64,000 nucleotides of DNA from Acidimicrobiaceae bacterium (GTDB lineage Bacteria > Actinomycetota > Acidimicrobiia > Acidimicrobiales > RAAP-2): contig CANGPS010000008.1 in NCBI GenBank assembly GCA_947456245.1, forward strand, positions 1 to 64,000, written 5' to 3'. Each line of letters begins with the position of its first letter. The stretch's first letter is position 1. The notes under the pieces are model-generated. The model was not told where the DNA came from, did no database searches, and saw nothing but the letters and a program-made list of their open reading frames with translations. Shown one piece after another: positions 52,853-61,808 of the stretch. A program made the translations under genes and the position numbers.

Positions 52853-53809
52853 GTGGACTCGCCAAAACGGGACGCCGTCCCCCCTCCGGGACCGATCCGC
52901 CGAGAACTGTCGATTGTCGATCGTATCGGAGAACGACTGGGCCGAGCGCGCTTCTGCGACCCGGGTGCGGAGCGCTGGTTCGGCGACGATGCAGCGGTCC
53001 TGGTCCCTCCGCCGGGCGTCGATGTGGTTCTCTGCACCGATGCGGCGGTCGAGGGGGTGCATGCCGACATGGAGCACCTCGACGCCTTCGACCTCGGCTG
53101 GCGGGCGGTGGCGGCCACGGTCTCCGACCTGGCGGCCATGGGTGCCGACCCGTGGCGGCTCGTGCTGTCGGTGTCCACCCACGCTGGCGTCGACGTCGAC
53201 CAGGTGGTGGCCGGCGCCGTGGCGGCCGCCGAGGCGGCGGGCTGCCCGATCGTCGGTGGTGATGTGACGAGCTCGCCGACCTGCGTCGTGGTGGCGGCAG
53301 CCACCGGGCTCGTGCCGACTGGCCAGGCGGTCGGTCGAGATGGTGCCAACGCCGGCGACGTGCTCTTCGTGACCGGTCCGCTCGGTGGATCGGCCGCCGG
53401 GCTCCGCCTCCTGCGAGCCCGACGTTCCGGGTCGGCGGTCGATCGCCATCGACGACCCCGCCCGCTGCTCGTCGCCGGTCGCCTGGCGCGGGAGGCGGGG
53501 GCCTCGGCCATGATCGACGTGTCCGACGGTCTCGGGCTCGACCTGGCGCGATTGGCGAAGGCCTCTGGGGTCGGGGTGGCGCTCGAGGTCGTCCCGGTGG
53601 CAGCAGGAGCCACGCACGAGGAGGCCCTCGGCGGAGGCGAGGACTACGAGCTCGTGATCAGCACCCCGGACCCGGACGGCCTGCGCAGGGCGCTGGCCCG
53701 AGGCGGGTGTCCGGAGCCGATCGAGATCGGTGTGGTGACGGTCGGACCGGAGCGGACGTTGCTCGGGAGTCCGCTCGACGACGCTGGGTTCGCTCACGAC
53801 GTCCTGTGA
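52853..53809 (+). CDS. thiL: Thiamine-monophosphate kinase
   Basis: A 318-aa PurM-fold kinase. WFGDDAAVLVPPPG, LCTDAAVEGVHADMEHLDAFDLGWRAVAATVSDLAAMGADP, IVGGDVTSSP, VTGPLGGSAAGL, MIDVSDGLGLDLARLAKASGVG and GGGEDYELV match ThiL. It phosphorylates thiamine-P to the active diphosphate. Convergent with rpmB. Confidence 0.95.
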   Translation: MDSPKRDAVPPPGPIRRELSIVDRIGERLGRARFCDPGAERWFGDDAAVLVPPPGVDVVLCTDAAVEGVHADMEHLDAFDLGWRAVAATVSDLAAMGADPWRLVLSVSTHAGVDVDQVVAGAVAAAEAAGCPIVGGDVTSSPTCVVVAAATGLVPTGQAVGRDGANAGDVLFVTGPLGGSAAGLRLLRARRSGSAVDRHRRPRPLLVAGRLAREAGASAMIDVSDGLGLDLARLAKASGVGVALEVVPVAAGATHEEALGGGEDYELVISTPDPDGLRRALARGGCPEPIEIGVVTVGPERTLLGSPLDDAGFAHDVL

Positions 53810-53821
53810 CGTCGTCGAGGC

Positions 53822-54037
53822 TCAGCTGGCGGTCGGCACCTGGCGACGCGGCGGCTTGGTCACGCGTCCGGCACGCAGGCAGGAGGTGCAGACGTTCAGG
53901 CGCTTGGGGCTGCCATCGATCAGCGCACGCACCCGCTGGATGTTCGGGTCCCAACGACGCTTGGTCCGGCGGTGGGAGTGGCTGACCGCCATGCCGAACG
54001 AGGGCTTCTTCCCACAAAGTTCACAGACAGCGGCCAT
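53822..54037 (-). CDS. rpmB: 50S ribosomal protein L28
   Basis: A 71-aa L28. CELCGKKPSFGMAVSHSHRRTKRRWDPNIQ and VCTSCLRAGRV; the two CxxC pairs make this the zinc-binding form. ATG with GAAGG upstream. Divergent from the FakA-like gene, as often seen next to the DAK2-recG pair. Confidence 0.96.
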   Translation of the reverse strand: MAAVCELCGKKPSFGMAVSHSHRRTKRRWDPNIQRVRALIDGSPKRLNVCTSCLRAGRVTKPPRRQVPTAS

Positions 54038-54128
54038 TGTTCAGATCTTCCTTCTCGGGCGCCGGCGTGATCGGCCGGCGGCAGACGGTTCACCTCGATG
54101 GCTCCCCGTAGTTGACGAGGGATAACTG

Positions 54129-54134
54129 TAGCAT
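54129..54134 (+). promoter_or_regulatory. -10-like TAGCAT for fakA-like/recG
   Basis: TAGCAT, 8 nt from the ATG at 54143. Confidence 0.45.
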
Positions 54135-54142
54135 CAACGCCC

Positions 54143-55795
54143 ATGACCACTCCGGCGACGCTGTCACCGAGCGATGTACGACTCGTTCTCTCCACCTACC
54201 GTGACGTCCTGCGGAGCCATCAGGACGTCGTGAACCGCCTCAACGTCTATCCCGTCCCCGACGGTGACACCGGCACCAACATGGCGCTCACGATCGAGTC
54301 GGTGGTCGCTGGGCTCGAGGCCCTCGATGAGCCGCTGACGATGGAGGGCGTGTGCCACGCCGTCTCCCACGGCTCGCTCATGGGGGCGAGGGGCAACTCC
54401 GGTGTGATCCTGAGCCAGCTCCTGCGAGGCATGGCGGAGCGCTTCCGCGAGGTCGAGGGCGTCGACGCGGGTGTGCTCGCTGCCGCCTTGGCCCATGCCG
54501 ACGACCTCGCCCGCAAGGCGGTGGTGCGTCCCATCGAGGGCACGATCCTCAGCGTGGCGCGCGCCGCCGCACTCGGGGCCAGCGAGGCCCACGAGGCAGG
54601 GGGAGACCTCGCCGCCACCGCCGAGTCCGCTCGATCGGCCGCCGAGGTGGCCCTGGCCTACACGCCCGAGCAGCTCCCTGCCCTCAAGCAGGCCGGGGTG
54701 GTCGACTCGGGCGGGACGGGCTTCCTGCTGCTGATCGACGCCCTCTGCCACGTAACCGCCGAGCGACCGCTGCCCGTCGCCCCGGCGGTCGACTCCATCA
54801 ACGTGGACGTCTCAGGGCACGTCAGCCACGAGGCGTCCGACGTCGGCGACCTGCGCTACGAGGTGATGTACCTGCTCGACGCCCCCGACGAGGCCATCGC
54901 CGCCTTCAAGGAGGTCTGGGCCGGGATCGGCGACTCGATCGTCGTGGTCGGGGGCGACGGGATCTTCAACTGCCACATCCACACCGACGACATCGGTGCG
55001 TCGATCGAGGCGGCCATCCAGATCGGCCGACCGCGGGACATCCGGGTCACCGACCTCGCCGAGCAGGTGGTGGAGGAGAAGTGGGTCCGCGAGGGTGCCT
55101 ACGAGGCAGAGGGCTCCGAGGAGCCATCGGCTCCGCCGGCCGAGACGGCGGTGGTCGCCGTGGTCACCGGCGACGGCGTCGGTCGCATCTTCCGCTCGCT
55201 CGGCGTCCAGCGACTCGTCAAGGGCGGCCAGTCGATGAACCCGTCGACCGCCGAGCTTGTGGAGGCCGTCGAGGCGACCGGGTCGGCCAACGTGATCATC
55301 CTGCCCAACAACAAGAACATCATCCCCGTCGCCAAGCAGGTCGACGACCTGACCGGCGTGACGGTCTCGGTGGTGCCGACCACCTCGATCGTCGAGGGGT
55401 TCGCCTCGCTGCTCAGCTACGACCCGTCGTCAGATGCCGCCGGGAACCTCAGCTCGATGACGGACTCAGCATCGGCGGTGATCGCCGCCGAGGTGACCCA
55501 GGCGGTGCGCGACACGGAGGTCGAGGCCGGCGAGGTCCACGAGGGTGACTGGATCGGCCTGACCGGCAAGGGGATCGTGACGATCGACGAGTCGCTGGTG
55601 GTCTGTGCCACGAGGTTGCTCGACTCGATCGTCTCGGACGACCACGAGCTCGTGACCATCATCGAGGGCGAGGGCTCCACCGCGGCCAACACGCGACGAC
55701 TCTCGGAGTGGCTCGGCGAGGAGCGCCCGGACGTGGCGGTCGAGGTGCACCACGGCGGCCAGCCGCTCTACCCCTATCTCTTCGGGATCGAGTGA
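54143..55795 (+). CDS. DAK2-domain kinase, FakA-like
   Basis: A 550-aa protein. N-terminal DhaL/DAK2 domain with LNVYPVPDGDTGTNMALTI (Mg-ATP-binding Asp residues), HGSLMGARGNSGVILSQLLRG and VVDSGGTGFLLLID; a central domain with RYEVMYLLDA and DGIFNCHIHTDD; and a C-terminal DegV-like domain. FakA phosphorylates fatty acids bound to FakB. No fakB lies here. The pairing with rpmB and recG is conserved. Confidence 0.88.
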   Translation: MTTPATLSPSDVRLVLSTYRDVLRSHQDVVNRLNVYPVPDGDTGTNMALTIESVVAGLEALDEPLTMEGVCHAVSHGSLMGARGNSGVILSQLLRGMAERFREVEGVDAGVLAAALAHADDLARKAVVRPIEGTILSVARAAALGASEAHEAGGDLAATAESARSAAEVALAYTPEQLPALKQAGVVDSGGTGFLLLIDALCHVTAERPLPVAPAVDSINVDVSGHVSHEASDVGDLRYEVMYLLDAPDEAIAAFKEVWAGIGDSIVVVGGDGIFNCHIHTDDIGASIEAAIQIGRPRDIRVTDLAEQVVEEKWVREGAYEAEGSEEPSAPPAETAVVAVVTGDGVGRIFRSLGVQRLVKGGQSMNPSTAELVEAVEATGSANVIILPNNKNIIPVAKQVDDLTGVTVSVVPTTSIVEGFASLLSYDPSSDAAGNLSSMTDSASAVIAAEVTQAVRDTEVEAGEVHEGDWIGLTGKGIVTIDESLVVCATRLLDSIVSDDHELVTIIEGEGSTAANTRRLSEWLGEERPDVAVEVHHGGQPLYPYLFGIE

Positions 55796-58017
55796 GCGAC
55801 ACCGGGGACCCCTCGGCTCCACCACCCCCGACGGGGTGCACGCTGACCAAGCTCGCCGGGATCGAGGTGGGCGTCCTCAAGGGCGTCGGCCCGAAGCGAC
55901 GCGAGTCTCTCGCCCAGCTCGGCGTGAGCTCGATCCTCGACCTGCTCTGGACCTACCCGCGTCGCTACATCGATCGCACCCGCCAGGCTGAGCTCGCCGA
56001 CCTCGTGGTCGGCGACGAGGCCGTGGTGCTCGGCCGGGTGACCAAGGTCAGCGCCAGTCGCACCCGAAACGGCAAGGCCGTGGTGACGGTCATGGTCGCC
56101 GACTCGACGGGCTCGATGCAGGTCACCTTCTTCAATCAGGCCTGGCGGGAGGGCCAGCTCCCGGTGGGGACCGAGGCGCTGTTCTTCGGCAAGCTCGAGA
56201 CCTTCGGCGGTCGACCGAAAATGACGAACCCGGTGGTCGACATCCTGATGGGGATCACCGGTCAGGCCGAGGGCACGACCAAGACCCTCCGGATCGTCCC
56301 GGTCTACCCGCAGTCCCAGAAGAGCAACGTGACGAGCTGGGACTTGGGGCGCATGGTGGCCGAGTCGCTGCGGCGAGCCGGTTCGTTCGCCGAGCCGCTC
56401 GACGCGCGGGTGCTCGACGAGCTCGATCTGCTCGACCGCACCGCCGCCATGCACGGGATCCACGCCCCGGCCACCCTCGAGGAGGCGGCGGCCGCCCGGC
56501 GGCGGCTGGCCTTCGACGAGCTGCTGCGCCTCCAACTCACGCTCCAGCTCCGGCGAGCGGCGCTCGAGGCGGACGCCAGGGGCCTCCGGCACGCGGTCGA
56601 CCCTGAGGAGGCCGGTGCGTCGAGCGGAGCCGTCACGATGGTCTCGGCGTTCCTCGACGCCCTTCCCTTCGCGCCGACCGACGCACAGCGCCGGGTCATG
56701 GCCGAGATCCTCGCCGACCTCGCTGGTCCGCTCCCGATGCACCGCCTCCTCCAGGGCGACGTTGGGTCCGGCAAGACGGTCGTGGCCCTCGCCGCCCTAC
56801 TCGGGGTCGTCCAGGGCGGCCATCAGGGAGCCCTGATGGCTCCCACGGAGGTCCTCGCGGACCAGCACCACCAGTCGATCCGACGTCTCCTCGAGGGGCT
56901 CGAGGTGCCCGACCCCTCTGTGCTCGGGGGCACGAGGCCGGTATCGGTGGGCCTGCTGACGGCCTCGAGGCCGGCCAAGGAGCGCCGGGCGGTGGTCGAG
57001 GGCATGGCCACGGGATCCGTCGACATCGTCATCGGCACCCATGCGCTGCTCACCGACGACGTGGGGTTCCGCTCGCTCGGCCTCGCCGTCGTCGACGAGC
57101 AGCATCGCTTCGGGGTGGAGCAGCGCGCGGCCCTGCGCGAGAAGGGACGGGGGAGTGACGGGTCCGGACATGACCCTGACCTGCTCGTCATGACGGCGAC
57201 GCCGATCCCGCGATCGGCGGCGATGGTCGTCTTCGGGGACCTGTCGATGTCCGTCCTCGACGAGATGCCGGCAGGGCGGACACCGATCACCACGCGATGG
57301 CTCCGGACCGGGCTCGAACAGGCCGAGGCATGGGGACGCGTCCGCGCCGAGGTGGCGGCGGGCCGGCAGGCCTTCGTGGTCTGCCCGCTCGTCGAGGGGT
57401 CGGCGAAGGTCGAGGCGACCTCGGCCACGGAGGAGGCGGAACGCCTGGCGGCCTCCGAGCTCGCAGGGCTGCGGGTCGGACTGCTGCACGGGCAGATGAA
57501 GACGACGGAGAAGGACGAGGTGATGGAGGCCTTCCGGTCGGGGTCGCTCGACGTCCTGGTCGCCACCACGGTGATCGAGGTGGGGGTCGATGTGCCCGCG
57601 GCCACCGTGATGGTCATCGAGGATCCCGGCCGGTTCGGGATCGCCCAGCTCCACCAGCTGCGCGGTCGGGTGGGCCGAGGAGGCGGGGACTCCTGGTGCT
57701 ACCTGCTCGGCGAGGCGGTCTCGCCCGACGCCGCAGTCCGGCTCGAGGCCATGGAGCAGACCACCGACGGCTTCGTGCTCGCCGAGGTCGACCTCGAGGT
57801 GCGCGGCGAGGGGACGATCCTCGGGAGTCGGCAGAAGGGACGAAGCGACCTGGCGCTCGCCAGCCTGGCGAAGGACCGCGACCTGCTCGACCAGGCGGCG
57901 GCGGTGGCGGTGGCGCTGACCGCCGACGACCCCCACCTCGCTCAGAAGCCCCTGCTGGTCGAGGAGCTCCGTGCCACGCTCGATCCCGACGACGCCGCCT
58001 ACCTCTTCAAGGGCTGA
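55792..58017 (+). CDS. recG: ATP-dependent DNA helicase RecG
   Basis: A 741-aa RecG. Wedge/OB domain (LKGVGPKRRESLAQLGVSSILDLLWTYPRRYIDR), Walker A LLQGDVGSGKTVVAL, VLADQHHQSI, DEQH box VVDEQHRFGVEQR, TATPIPRS, VATTVIEVGVDVPAATVMVIEDP and QLRGRVGRGG. It reverses stalled forks. GTG at 55792 overlaps the upstream stop, so the longer reading from 55708 is rejected. Confidence 0.95.
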   Translation: MSDTGDPSAPPPPTGCTLTKLAGIEVGVLKGVGPKRRESLAQLGVSSILDLLWTYPRRYIDRTRQAELADLVVGDEAVVLGRVTKVSASRTRNGKAVVTVMVADSTGSMQVTFFNQAWREGQLPVGTEALFFGKLETFGGRPKMTNPVVDILMGITGQAEGTTKTLRIVPVYPQSQKSNVTSWDLGRMVAESLRRAGSFAEPLDARVLDELDLLDRTAAMHGIHAPATLEEAAAARRRLAFDELLRLQLTLQLRRAALEADARGLRHAVDPEEAGASSGAVTMVSAFLDALPFAPTDAQRRVMAEILADLAGPLPMHRLLQGDVGSGKTVVALAALLGVVQGGHQGALMAPTEVLADQHHQSIRRLLEGLEVPDPSVLGGTRPVSVGLLTASRPAKERRAVVEGMATGSVDIVIGTHALLTDDVGFRSLGLAVVDEQHRFGVEQRAALREKGRGSDGSGHDPDLLVMTATPIPRSAAMVVFGDLSMSVLDEMPAGRTPITTRWLRTGLEQAEAWGRVRAEVAAGRQAFVVCPLVEGSAKVEATSATEEAERLAASELAGLRVGLLHGQMKTTEKDEVMEAFRSGSLDVLVATTVIEVGVDVPAATVMVIEDPGRFGIAQLHQLRGRVGRGGGDSWCYLLGEAVSPDAAVRLEAMEQTTDGFVLAEVDLEVRGEGTILGSRQKGRSDLALASLAKDRDLLDQAAAVAVALTADDPHLAQKPLLVEELRATLDPDDAAYLFKG

Positions 58018-58054
58018 ACCTGCGGCCACGACGTCTCGGATGGGGGTCGGACGG

Positions 58055-58060
58055 TACGGT
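58055..58060 (+). promoter_or_regulatory. -10-like TACGGT for rsmD-coaD
   Basis: TACGGT, 6 nt from the GTG at 58067; it supports that start over the ATG at 58040. Confidence 0.45.
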
Positions 58061-58066
58061 GGCGAC

Positions 58067-58600
58067 GTGCGCGTGATCAGCGGGACCGCCAAGGGTCGAC
58101 CACTCAAGGCTCCACTGCCGTCGACGATCCGGCCCACGACCGATCGGGTCAAGGAGTCGATCTTCAACATCCTTGGCTCACGCGGCGGCGTGGCTGGCCT
58201 CGATGTGGTCGACCTCTTCTGCGGGTCGGGCGGCCTCGGCATCGAGGCGTTGAGCAGAGGGGCCAGGAGCGTCGTCTTCGTCGATGCCGACCCTCGTGCC
58301 ATCGCCGCCGTGCGGAGCAACGTGGAGACCACCGGCCTCGACGGCTCGGCGGTCCGCTACCTGACGACCTCGGCTGCCGGCTTCTCCTGCCCGCCGTGCG
58401 ACCTCGTGCTGATGGATCCCCCCTACGACCTGACCGACATCGGCGGGATCCTCGACGGCCTCGATGCGGGCACCGTGGTGGTCGAGAGCCGGACGCAGGT
58501 CCCCGAGACGACCCGATGGGCAACCACGACTGAGCGCAGGTACGGCACTACGCTCGTCACCGTGCTCGACCTTCGCCCTGACACTGACGAGAACTCGTGA
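58067..58600 (+). CDS. rsmD: 16S rRNA m2G966 methyltransferase
   Basis: A 177-aa SAM methyltransferase. VRVISGTAKGRPLKAP, RPTTDRVKESIFNIL, VVDLFCGSGGLGIEALSRGA (SAM site), VVFVDAD and LVLMDPPYDL (catalytic DPPY). The GTG at 58067 gives the usual MRVISG-type N-terminus. rsmD-coaD is a conserved pair; they overlap by 4 nt. Confidence 0.94.
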   Translation: MRVISGTAKGRPLKAPLPSTIRPTTDRVKESIFNILGSRGGVAGLDVVDLFCGSGGLGIEALSRGARSVVFVDADPRAIAAVRSNVETTGLDGSAVRYLTTSAAGFSCPPCDLVLMDPPYDLTDIGGILDGLDAGTVVVESRTQVPETTRWATTTERRYGTTLVTVLDLRPDTDENS

Positions 58601-59085
58601 CGATCGCCCTGATCCCGGGTTCCTTCGACCCCTTCCACAACGGACACCTTGAGGTGGTGGAGCGGGCCACGCGACTGTTCGACTCCGTCGTGGTCGCCGC
58701 GCTGCGCAACCCGCAGAAGTCCCAGGCGCTCTTCGACCTCGACGAGCGCCGGGAGATGATGGCCGAGTCGATGGCGCACCTCCCCACGGTGTCGATCGTG
58801 TCGGTGTCGACCCTGCTCGTCGAGGTCGCCCAGGACGTCGGTGCAACGGCCATCGTCAAGGGTCTGCGCGCCGTGTCGGACTTCGAGTCCGAGCTGCAGA
58901 TGGCTCAGATGAACCGCTCGCTGTCGGGGGTCGAGACCCTCTTCATCCCGACGAGCTCGAGCCACTCGTTCATCGCCTCACGGCTGCTGCGCGAGGTGGC
59001 CCGCTATGGCGGGGATGTCGCACCGTTCGTTCCGCCGGCGGTGCTGCGCCGCCTGCGGGAGAAGTTTGAGGGAGAAGACCAGTGA
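58597..59085 (+). CDS. coaD: Phosphopantetheine adenylyltransferase
   Basis: A 162-aa CoaD. IPGSFDPFHNGHLEVVERA (nucleotide motif), AALRNPQKSQALFDLDERREMM, IVKGLRAVSDFESELQMAQMNRSL and TSSSHSFIASRLLREVARYGGDV. Fourth step of CoA synthesis. GTG start. Confidence 0.97.
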   Translation: MTIALIPGSFDPFHNGHLEVVERATRLFDSVVVAALRNPQKSQALFDLDERREMMAESMAHLPTVSIVSVSTLLVEVAQDVGATAIVKGLRAVSDFESELQMAQMNRSLSGVETLFIPTSSSHSFIASRLLREVARYGGDVAPFVPPAVLRRLREKFEGEDQ

Positions 59086-59648
59086 GCGACACGTTCGACG
59101 AGTTCGACGACGACCTCCGCCAGCCTGCGGACGCGGAGACGCTGCTGCGCCAGGCGGTCGACATGGTGTCGACGGCCAAGCCCATGCCGCTGTCCTCGTC
59201 GGTGCTGATCTCCCGAGATGACCTGCTCGACCTGCTCGACGGAGCGCTCGAGACGCTGCCCGAGGAGCTGCGCCAGGCGCGTTGGCTGCTGCGCGAGCGC
59301 GAGGAGTTCATGGCGGAGAAGCAGCGCGAGGCCGACGCTGTCCTCGACGACGTCAAGGCCCAGGCCGAGCGCATGGTGTCTCGCACGGAACTGGTCCGTC
59401 AGGCTCGCGCCACGGCCGCCAAGATCCTCGAGGAGGCCGAGGAGTCGGCTCGACGGATGCGGCACGAGGCAGAGGACTTCTGCGACCAGAAGCTGGCGGG
59501 CATGGAGATCGTCCTCGGACGGGTGCTCAAGACCGTCGCCGCCGGCAGGGAGAAGCTCCAGCCCGCCCTCGACGACCCGGACGCTCCGAACCAGCTCGAG
59601 GAGATCGAGGTCGAGGAGGACATCTTCTTCGACCAGGACCAGCTCTAG
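59082..59648 (+). CDS. SepIVA-like coiled-coil cell-division protein
   Basis: A 188-aa acidic protein, mainly one long coiled coil (about residues 60-165: LREREEFMAEKQREADAVLDDVKAQAERMVS, AAKILEEAEESARRMRHEAEDF). An N-terminal segment SSSVLISRDDLLDLLDGALETLPEELRQARWLL precedes it. This shape and its position between coaD and the DUF177 gene match mycobacterial SepIVA, a DivIVA-like division protein. Function is inferred from context and similarity of form. Confidence 0.7.
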   Translation: MSDTFDEFDDDLRQPADAETLLRQAVDMVSTAKPMPLSSSVLISRDDLLDLLDGALETLPEELRQARWLLREREEFMAEKQREADAVLDDVKAQAERMVSRTELVRQARATAAKILEEAEESARRMRHEAEDFCDQKLAGMEIVLGRVLKTVAAGREKLQPALDDPDAPNQLEEIEVEEDIFFDQDQL

Positions 59649-59652
59649 GCCG

Positions 59653-60183
59653 GTGGCCATCGACCCCCTGATCGTCGGCGTGGCCCGACTCCGCCGTCAG
59701 GCCGGCGCCACCGTCCACACCGTGGTGACCGGCCCCTTCGATCCGGACGGCTCGCTCGCCCCGACCTCTCCCGGCGAGAGCTACGTGCCCGAGGGCGACG
59801 ATCTCGCCTTCGACGGCCTGCTCGAGTGCATCCCTGGTGGGGTGGTGGTGAGCGGCGAGGTGACCAGCCGCTGGCGCGGGGAGTGCCGCCGCTGCGCGAA
59901 GGCCGTGGGCGGCGATGTGGCCGTCACCATCAAGGAGCGCTACCTCGAGAGCGCCCAGCCGGGCGATGACGAGGCCTACCCGCTTCCCACCGACCTGCTC
60001 GACCTCGGACCAGCGCTGCGGGACGCCATCGTCCTCGAGCTGCCCCTCGCCCCGCTGTGCGACGAGGCGTGCAAGGGCCTGTGCGTGCAGTGCGGGAGGG
60101 ACCTCAACGACGGGCCGTGCGCCTGCGAGACGCCGACCGACCCGCGGTGGGCTAGATTGGATGTGCTGCGCTCTCCTGAGTGA
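59653..60183 (+). CDS. DUF177 (YceD-like) protein
   Basis: A 176-aa protein. CRRCAKAV-type CxxC, then CDEACKGLCVQCGRDLNDGPCAC near the C-terminus, is the DUF177 signature. The family always precedes rpmF and is linked to 23S rRNA or L32 homeostasis. GTG at 59653, 4 nt after the upstream stop. Confidence 0.88.
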   Translation: MAIDPLIVGVARLRRQAGATVHTVVTGPFDPDGSLAPTSPGESYVPEGDDLAFDGLLECIPGGVVVSGEVTSRWRGECRRCAKAVGGDVAVTIKERYLESAQPGDDEAYPLPTDLLDLGPALRDAIVLELPLAPLCDEACKGLCVQCGRDLNDGPCACETPTDPRWARLDVLRSPE

Positions 60184-60264
60184 GGATGCAGCACCACGCA
60201 GACCGGCAGGCGGCTGCGGAGACCTCGCCCTCACCGGGGTGATGGCGCGACCGGAGAAGAAGAG

Positions 60265-60444
60265 ATGGCTGTTCCCAAGCGAAAGACCTCGAAGGCCAAG
60301 GGCCGGAGCCGACAGGCCTCCAGCTGGACCCTTGACGTCCCGGCGCGCAGCGTCTGCCCCCACTGCACCACCGCCAAGGCCCCCCACGTGGTGTGCCCGA
60401 ACTGCGGGTGGTACAAGGGCCGTCAGGCCATCGAGGTCGACTAG
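60265..60444 (+). CDS. rpmF: 50S ribosomal protein L32
   Basis: A 59-aa L32, too short for many gene finders. MAVPKRKTSKAKGRSRQAS opening, then zinc pairs CPHC and CPNCGWYKGRQAI. ATG with CGGAGAAGAAG upstream. Its stop is immediately followed by the GTG of plsX. Confidence 0.95.
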   Translation: MAVPKRKTSKAKGRSRQASSWTLDVPARSVCPHCTTAKAPHVVCPNCGWYKGRQAIEVD

Positions 60445-61422
60445 GTGGCCCTCCCCGTCGCCGTCGACGCCATGGGCGGCGACAACGCGCCGGGCGAGAT
60501 CGTCGCCGGAGCCAAGCGCGCCGCCGACGAGCTCGGCATCCCGATCGTCCTGGTCGGACCCCCCGACCTCGTCGGCGACACCCTCGGCCTGCCGCTGATC
60601 GCCTGCACCGAGGTGATCGCCATGGACGAGGACCCCGCGCAGGGCGTCCGTCGGAAGAAGGACTCTTCGCTCGTGCGCTCCGCCGAGCTGGTCCGCGACG
60701 GCGAGGCCTCGGCCATGGTCTCGGCCGGGAACACCGGTGCCACCATGGCCTCGGCGCTCCTGCGCATGGGCCGCATCCGCGGCGTGCACCGCCCCTGCAT
60801 CGCGACCCCGCTCCCACGGCCCGGCCGCCCGCCCGCCGTCCTCGTGGATGCCGGGGCGAACGCCGAGTGCAGCACCGAGATGCTCGTCCAGTTCGCCCAG
60901 ATGGCCTCGGCCTTCGCCACGGCGCGCTTCGGCATCGAGGATCCGTCCGTGGCGCTGCTGTCGATCGGCGAGGAGGCCTCGAAGGGCACCCCACTGGTCA
61001 AGGAGACCCACAAGGTCCTCGCCGATGGCGCCGGCGTGCGCTTCGTGGGCAACGTCGAGGGCCGCGACCTGCTCGACGCCCCGGTCGACGTGATCGTGAC
61101 CGACGGGTTCACGGGGAACGTGGCGCTCAAGACCCTCGAAGGATCCCTCAAGTTCCTGATGGGCAAGCTGCTCGAGATCTTCACCACCGACGAGGAGACC
61201 AGGGCGGCGATGGACGTCCTCCTGCCGCACCTCGCCCCGCTGATGGGCGACCTCGACCCCGATGGGGCAGGCGGGGCGATGCTGCTCGGCCTCGAGGGCG
61301 TCTGCATCATCAGCCACGGGTCGTCGTCGGCCACCGCCATGCGCAACGCCATCTCCGTCGGGCACGACCTGGCCGAGGCGAAGGTCACCGAGGCCCTGCG
61401 CTCGGCGGTCAGCGCAGCCTGA
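60445..61422 (+). CDS. plsX: Phosphate acyltransferase PlsX
   Basis: A 325-aa PlsX. VAVDAMGGDNAPGEIVAGAKRA, SLVRSAELVRDGEASAMVSAGNTGATMASALLRMGRI, VLVDAGANAECSTEMLVQFAQM, LLSIGEEASKGTPLVKETHKVL and VIVTDGFTGNVALKTLEG. It makes acyl-phosphate from acyl-ACP for phospholipid synthesis. rpmF-plsX-acpP-rnc is a conserved order. Confidence 0.96.
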   Translation: MALPVAVDAMGGDNAPGEIVAGAKRAADELGIPIVLVGPPDLVGDTLGLPLIACTEVIAMDEDPAQGVRRKKDSSLVRSAELVRDGEASAMVSAGNTGATMASALLRMGRIRGVHRPCIATPLPRPGRPPAVLVDAGANAECSTEMLVQFAQMASAFATARFGIEDPSVALLSIGEEASKGTPLVKETHKVLADGAGVRFVGNVEGRDLLDAPVDVIVTDGFTGNVALKTLEGSLKFLMGKLLEIFTTDEETRAAMDVLLPHLAPLMGDLDPDGAGGAMLLGLEGVCIISHGSSSATAMRNAISVGHDLAEAKVTEALRSAVSAA

Positions 61423-61449
61423 ATCCATCCATGGGGCATCTCGTCCCGT

Positions 61450-61455
61450 TAGGAT
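61450..61455 (+). promoter_or_regulatory. -10-like TAGGAT for acpP-rnc-fpg
   Basis: CCGTTAGGAT, identical core to the ppdK promoter. It overlaps the ATG at 61454, which therefore is not the acpP start. Confidence 0.5.
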
Positions 61456-61510
61456 GAGCGAGTTGCCGGCCGCCAGAGCGCCCGCAGACCCCACCACCGA
61501 GGAGAGCACC

Positions 61511-61807
61511 GTGCCCGCAGAGACCCACACCGCCCAGGGCCCCATGGATCGTGACGAGGTGTTCGCCCTGGTGGCAGAGCAGCTCGGGGACATCCTCGAG
61601 ATCGACCCGGCGACCATCTCTGAGGGCTCGTCGTTCGCCGAGGACCTCGATGCCGACTCCCTGGCCCTGATCGAGCTGGTCGAGGCCCTCGAGGAGGAGC
61701 TCTCCGAGCGGGCCTCCGGCTTCCGCATCGACGACGAGGACCTCGAGGACCTCAAGACCGTCCGCGACGCCGTCGACTACGTGCACGCCAAGCTGTCGGC
61801 GGGCTGA
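61511..61807 (+). CDS. acpP: Acyl carrier protein
   Basis: A 98-aa acidic ACP. EDLDADSLALIELVEALEEEL carries the phosphopantetheine Ser in DSL. The C-terminus has DLKTVRDAVDYV. GTG at 61511 has GGAG 6 nt upstream; an ATG at 61544 would give 87 aa and is also reasonable. Confidence 0.92.
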   Translation: MPAETHTAQGPMDRDEVFALVAEQLGDILEIDPATISEGSSFAEDLDADSLALIELVEALEEELSERASGFRIDDEDLEDLKTVRDAVDYVHAKLSAG

Positions 61808-61808
61808 T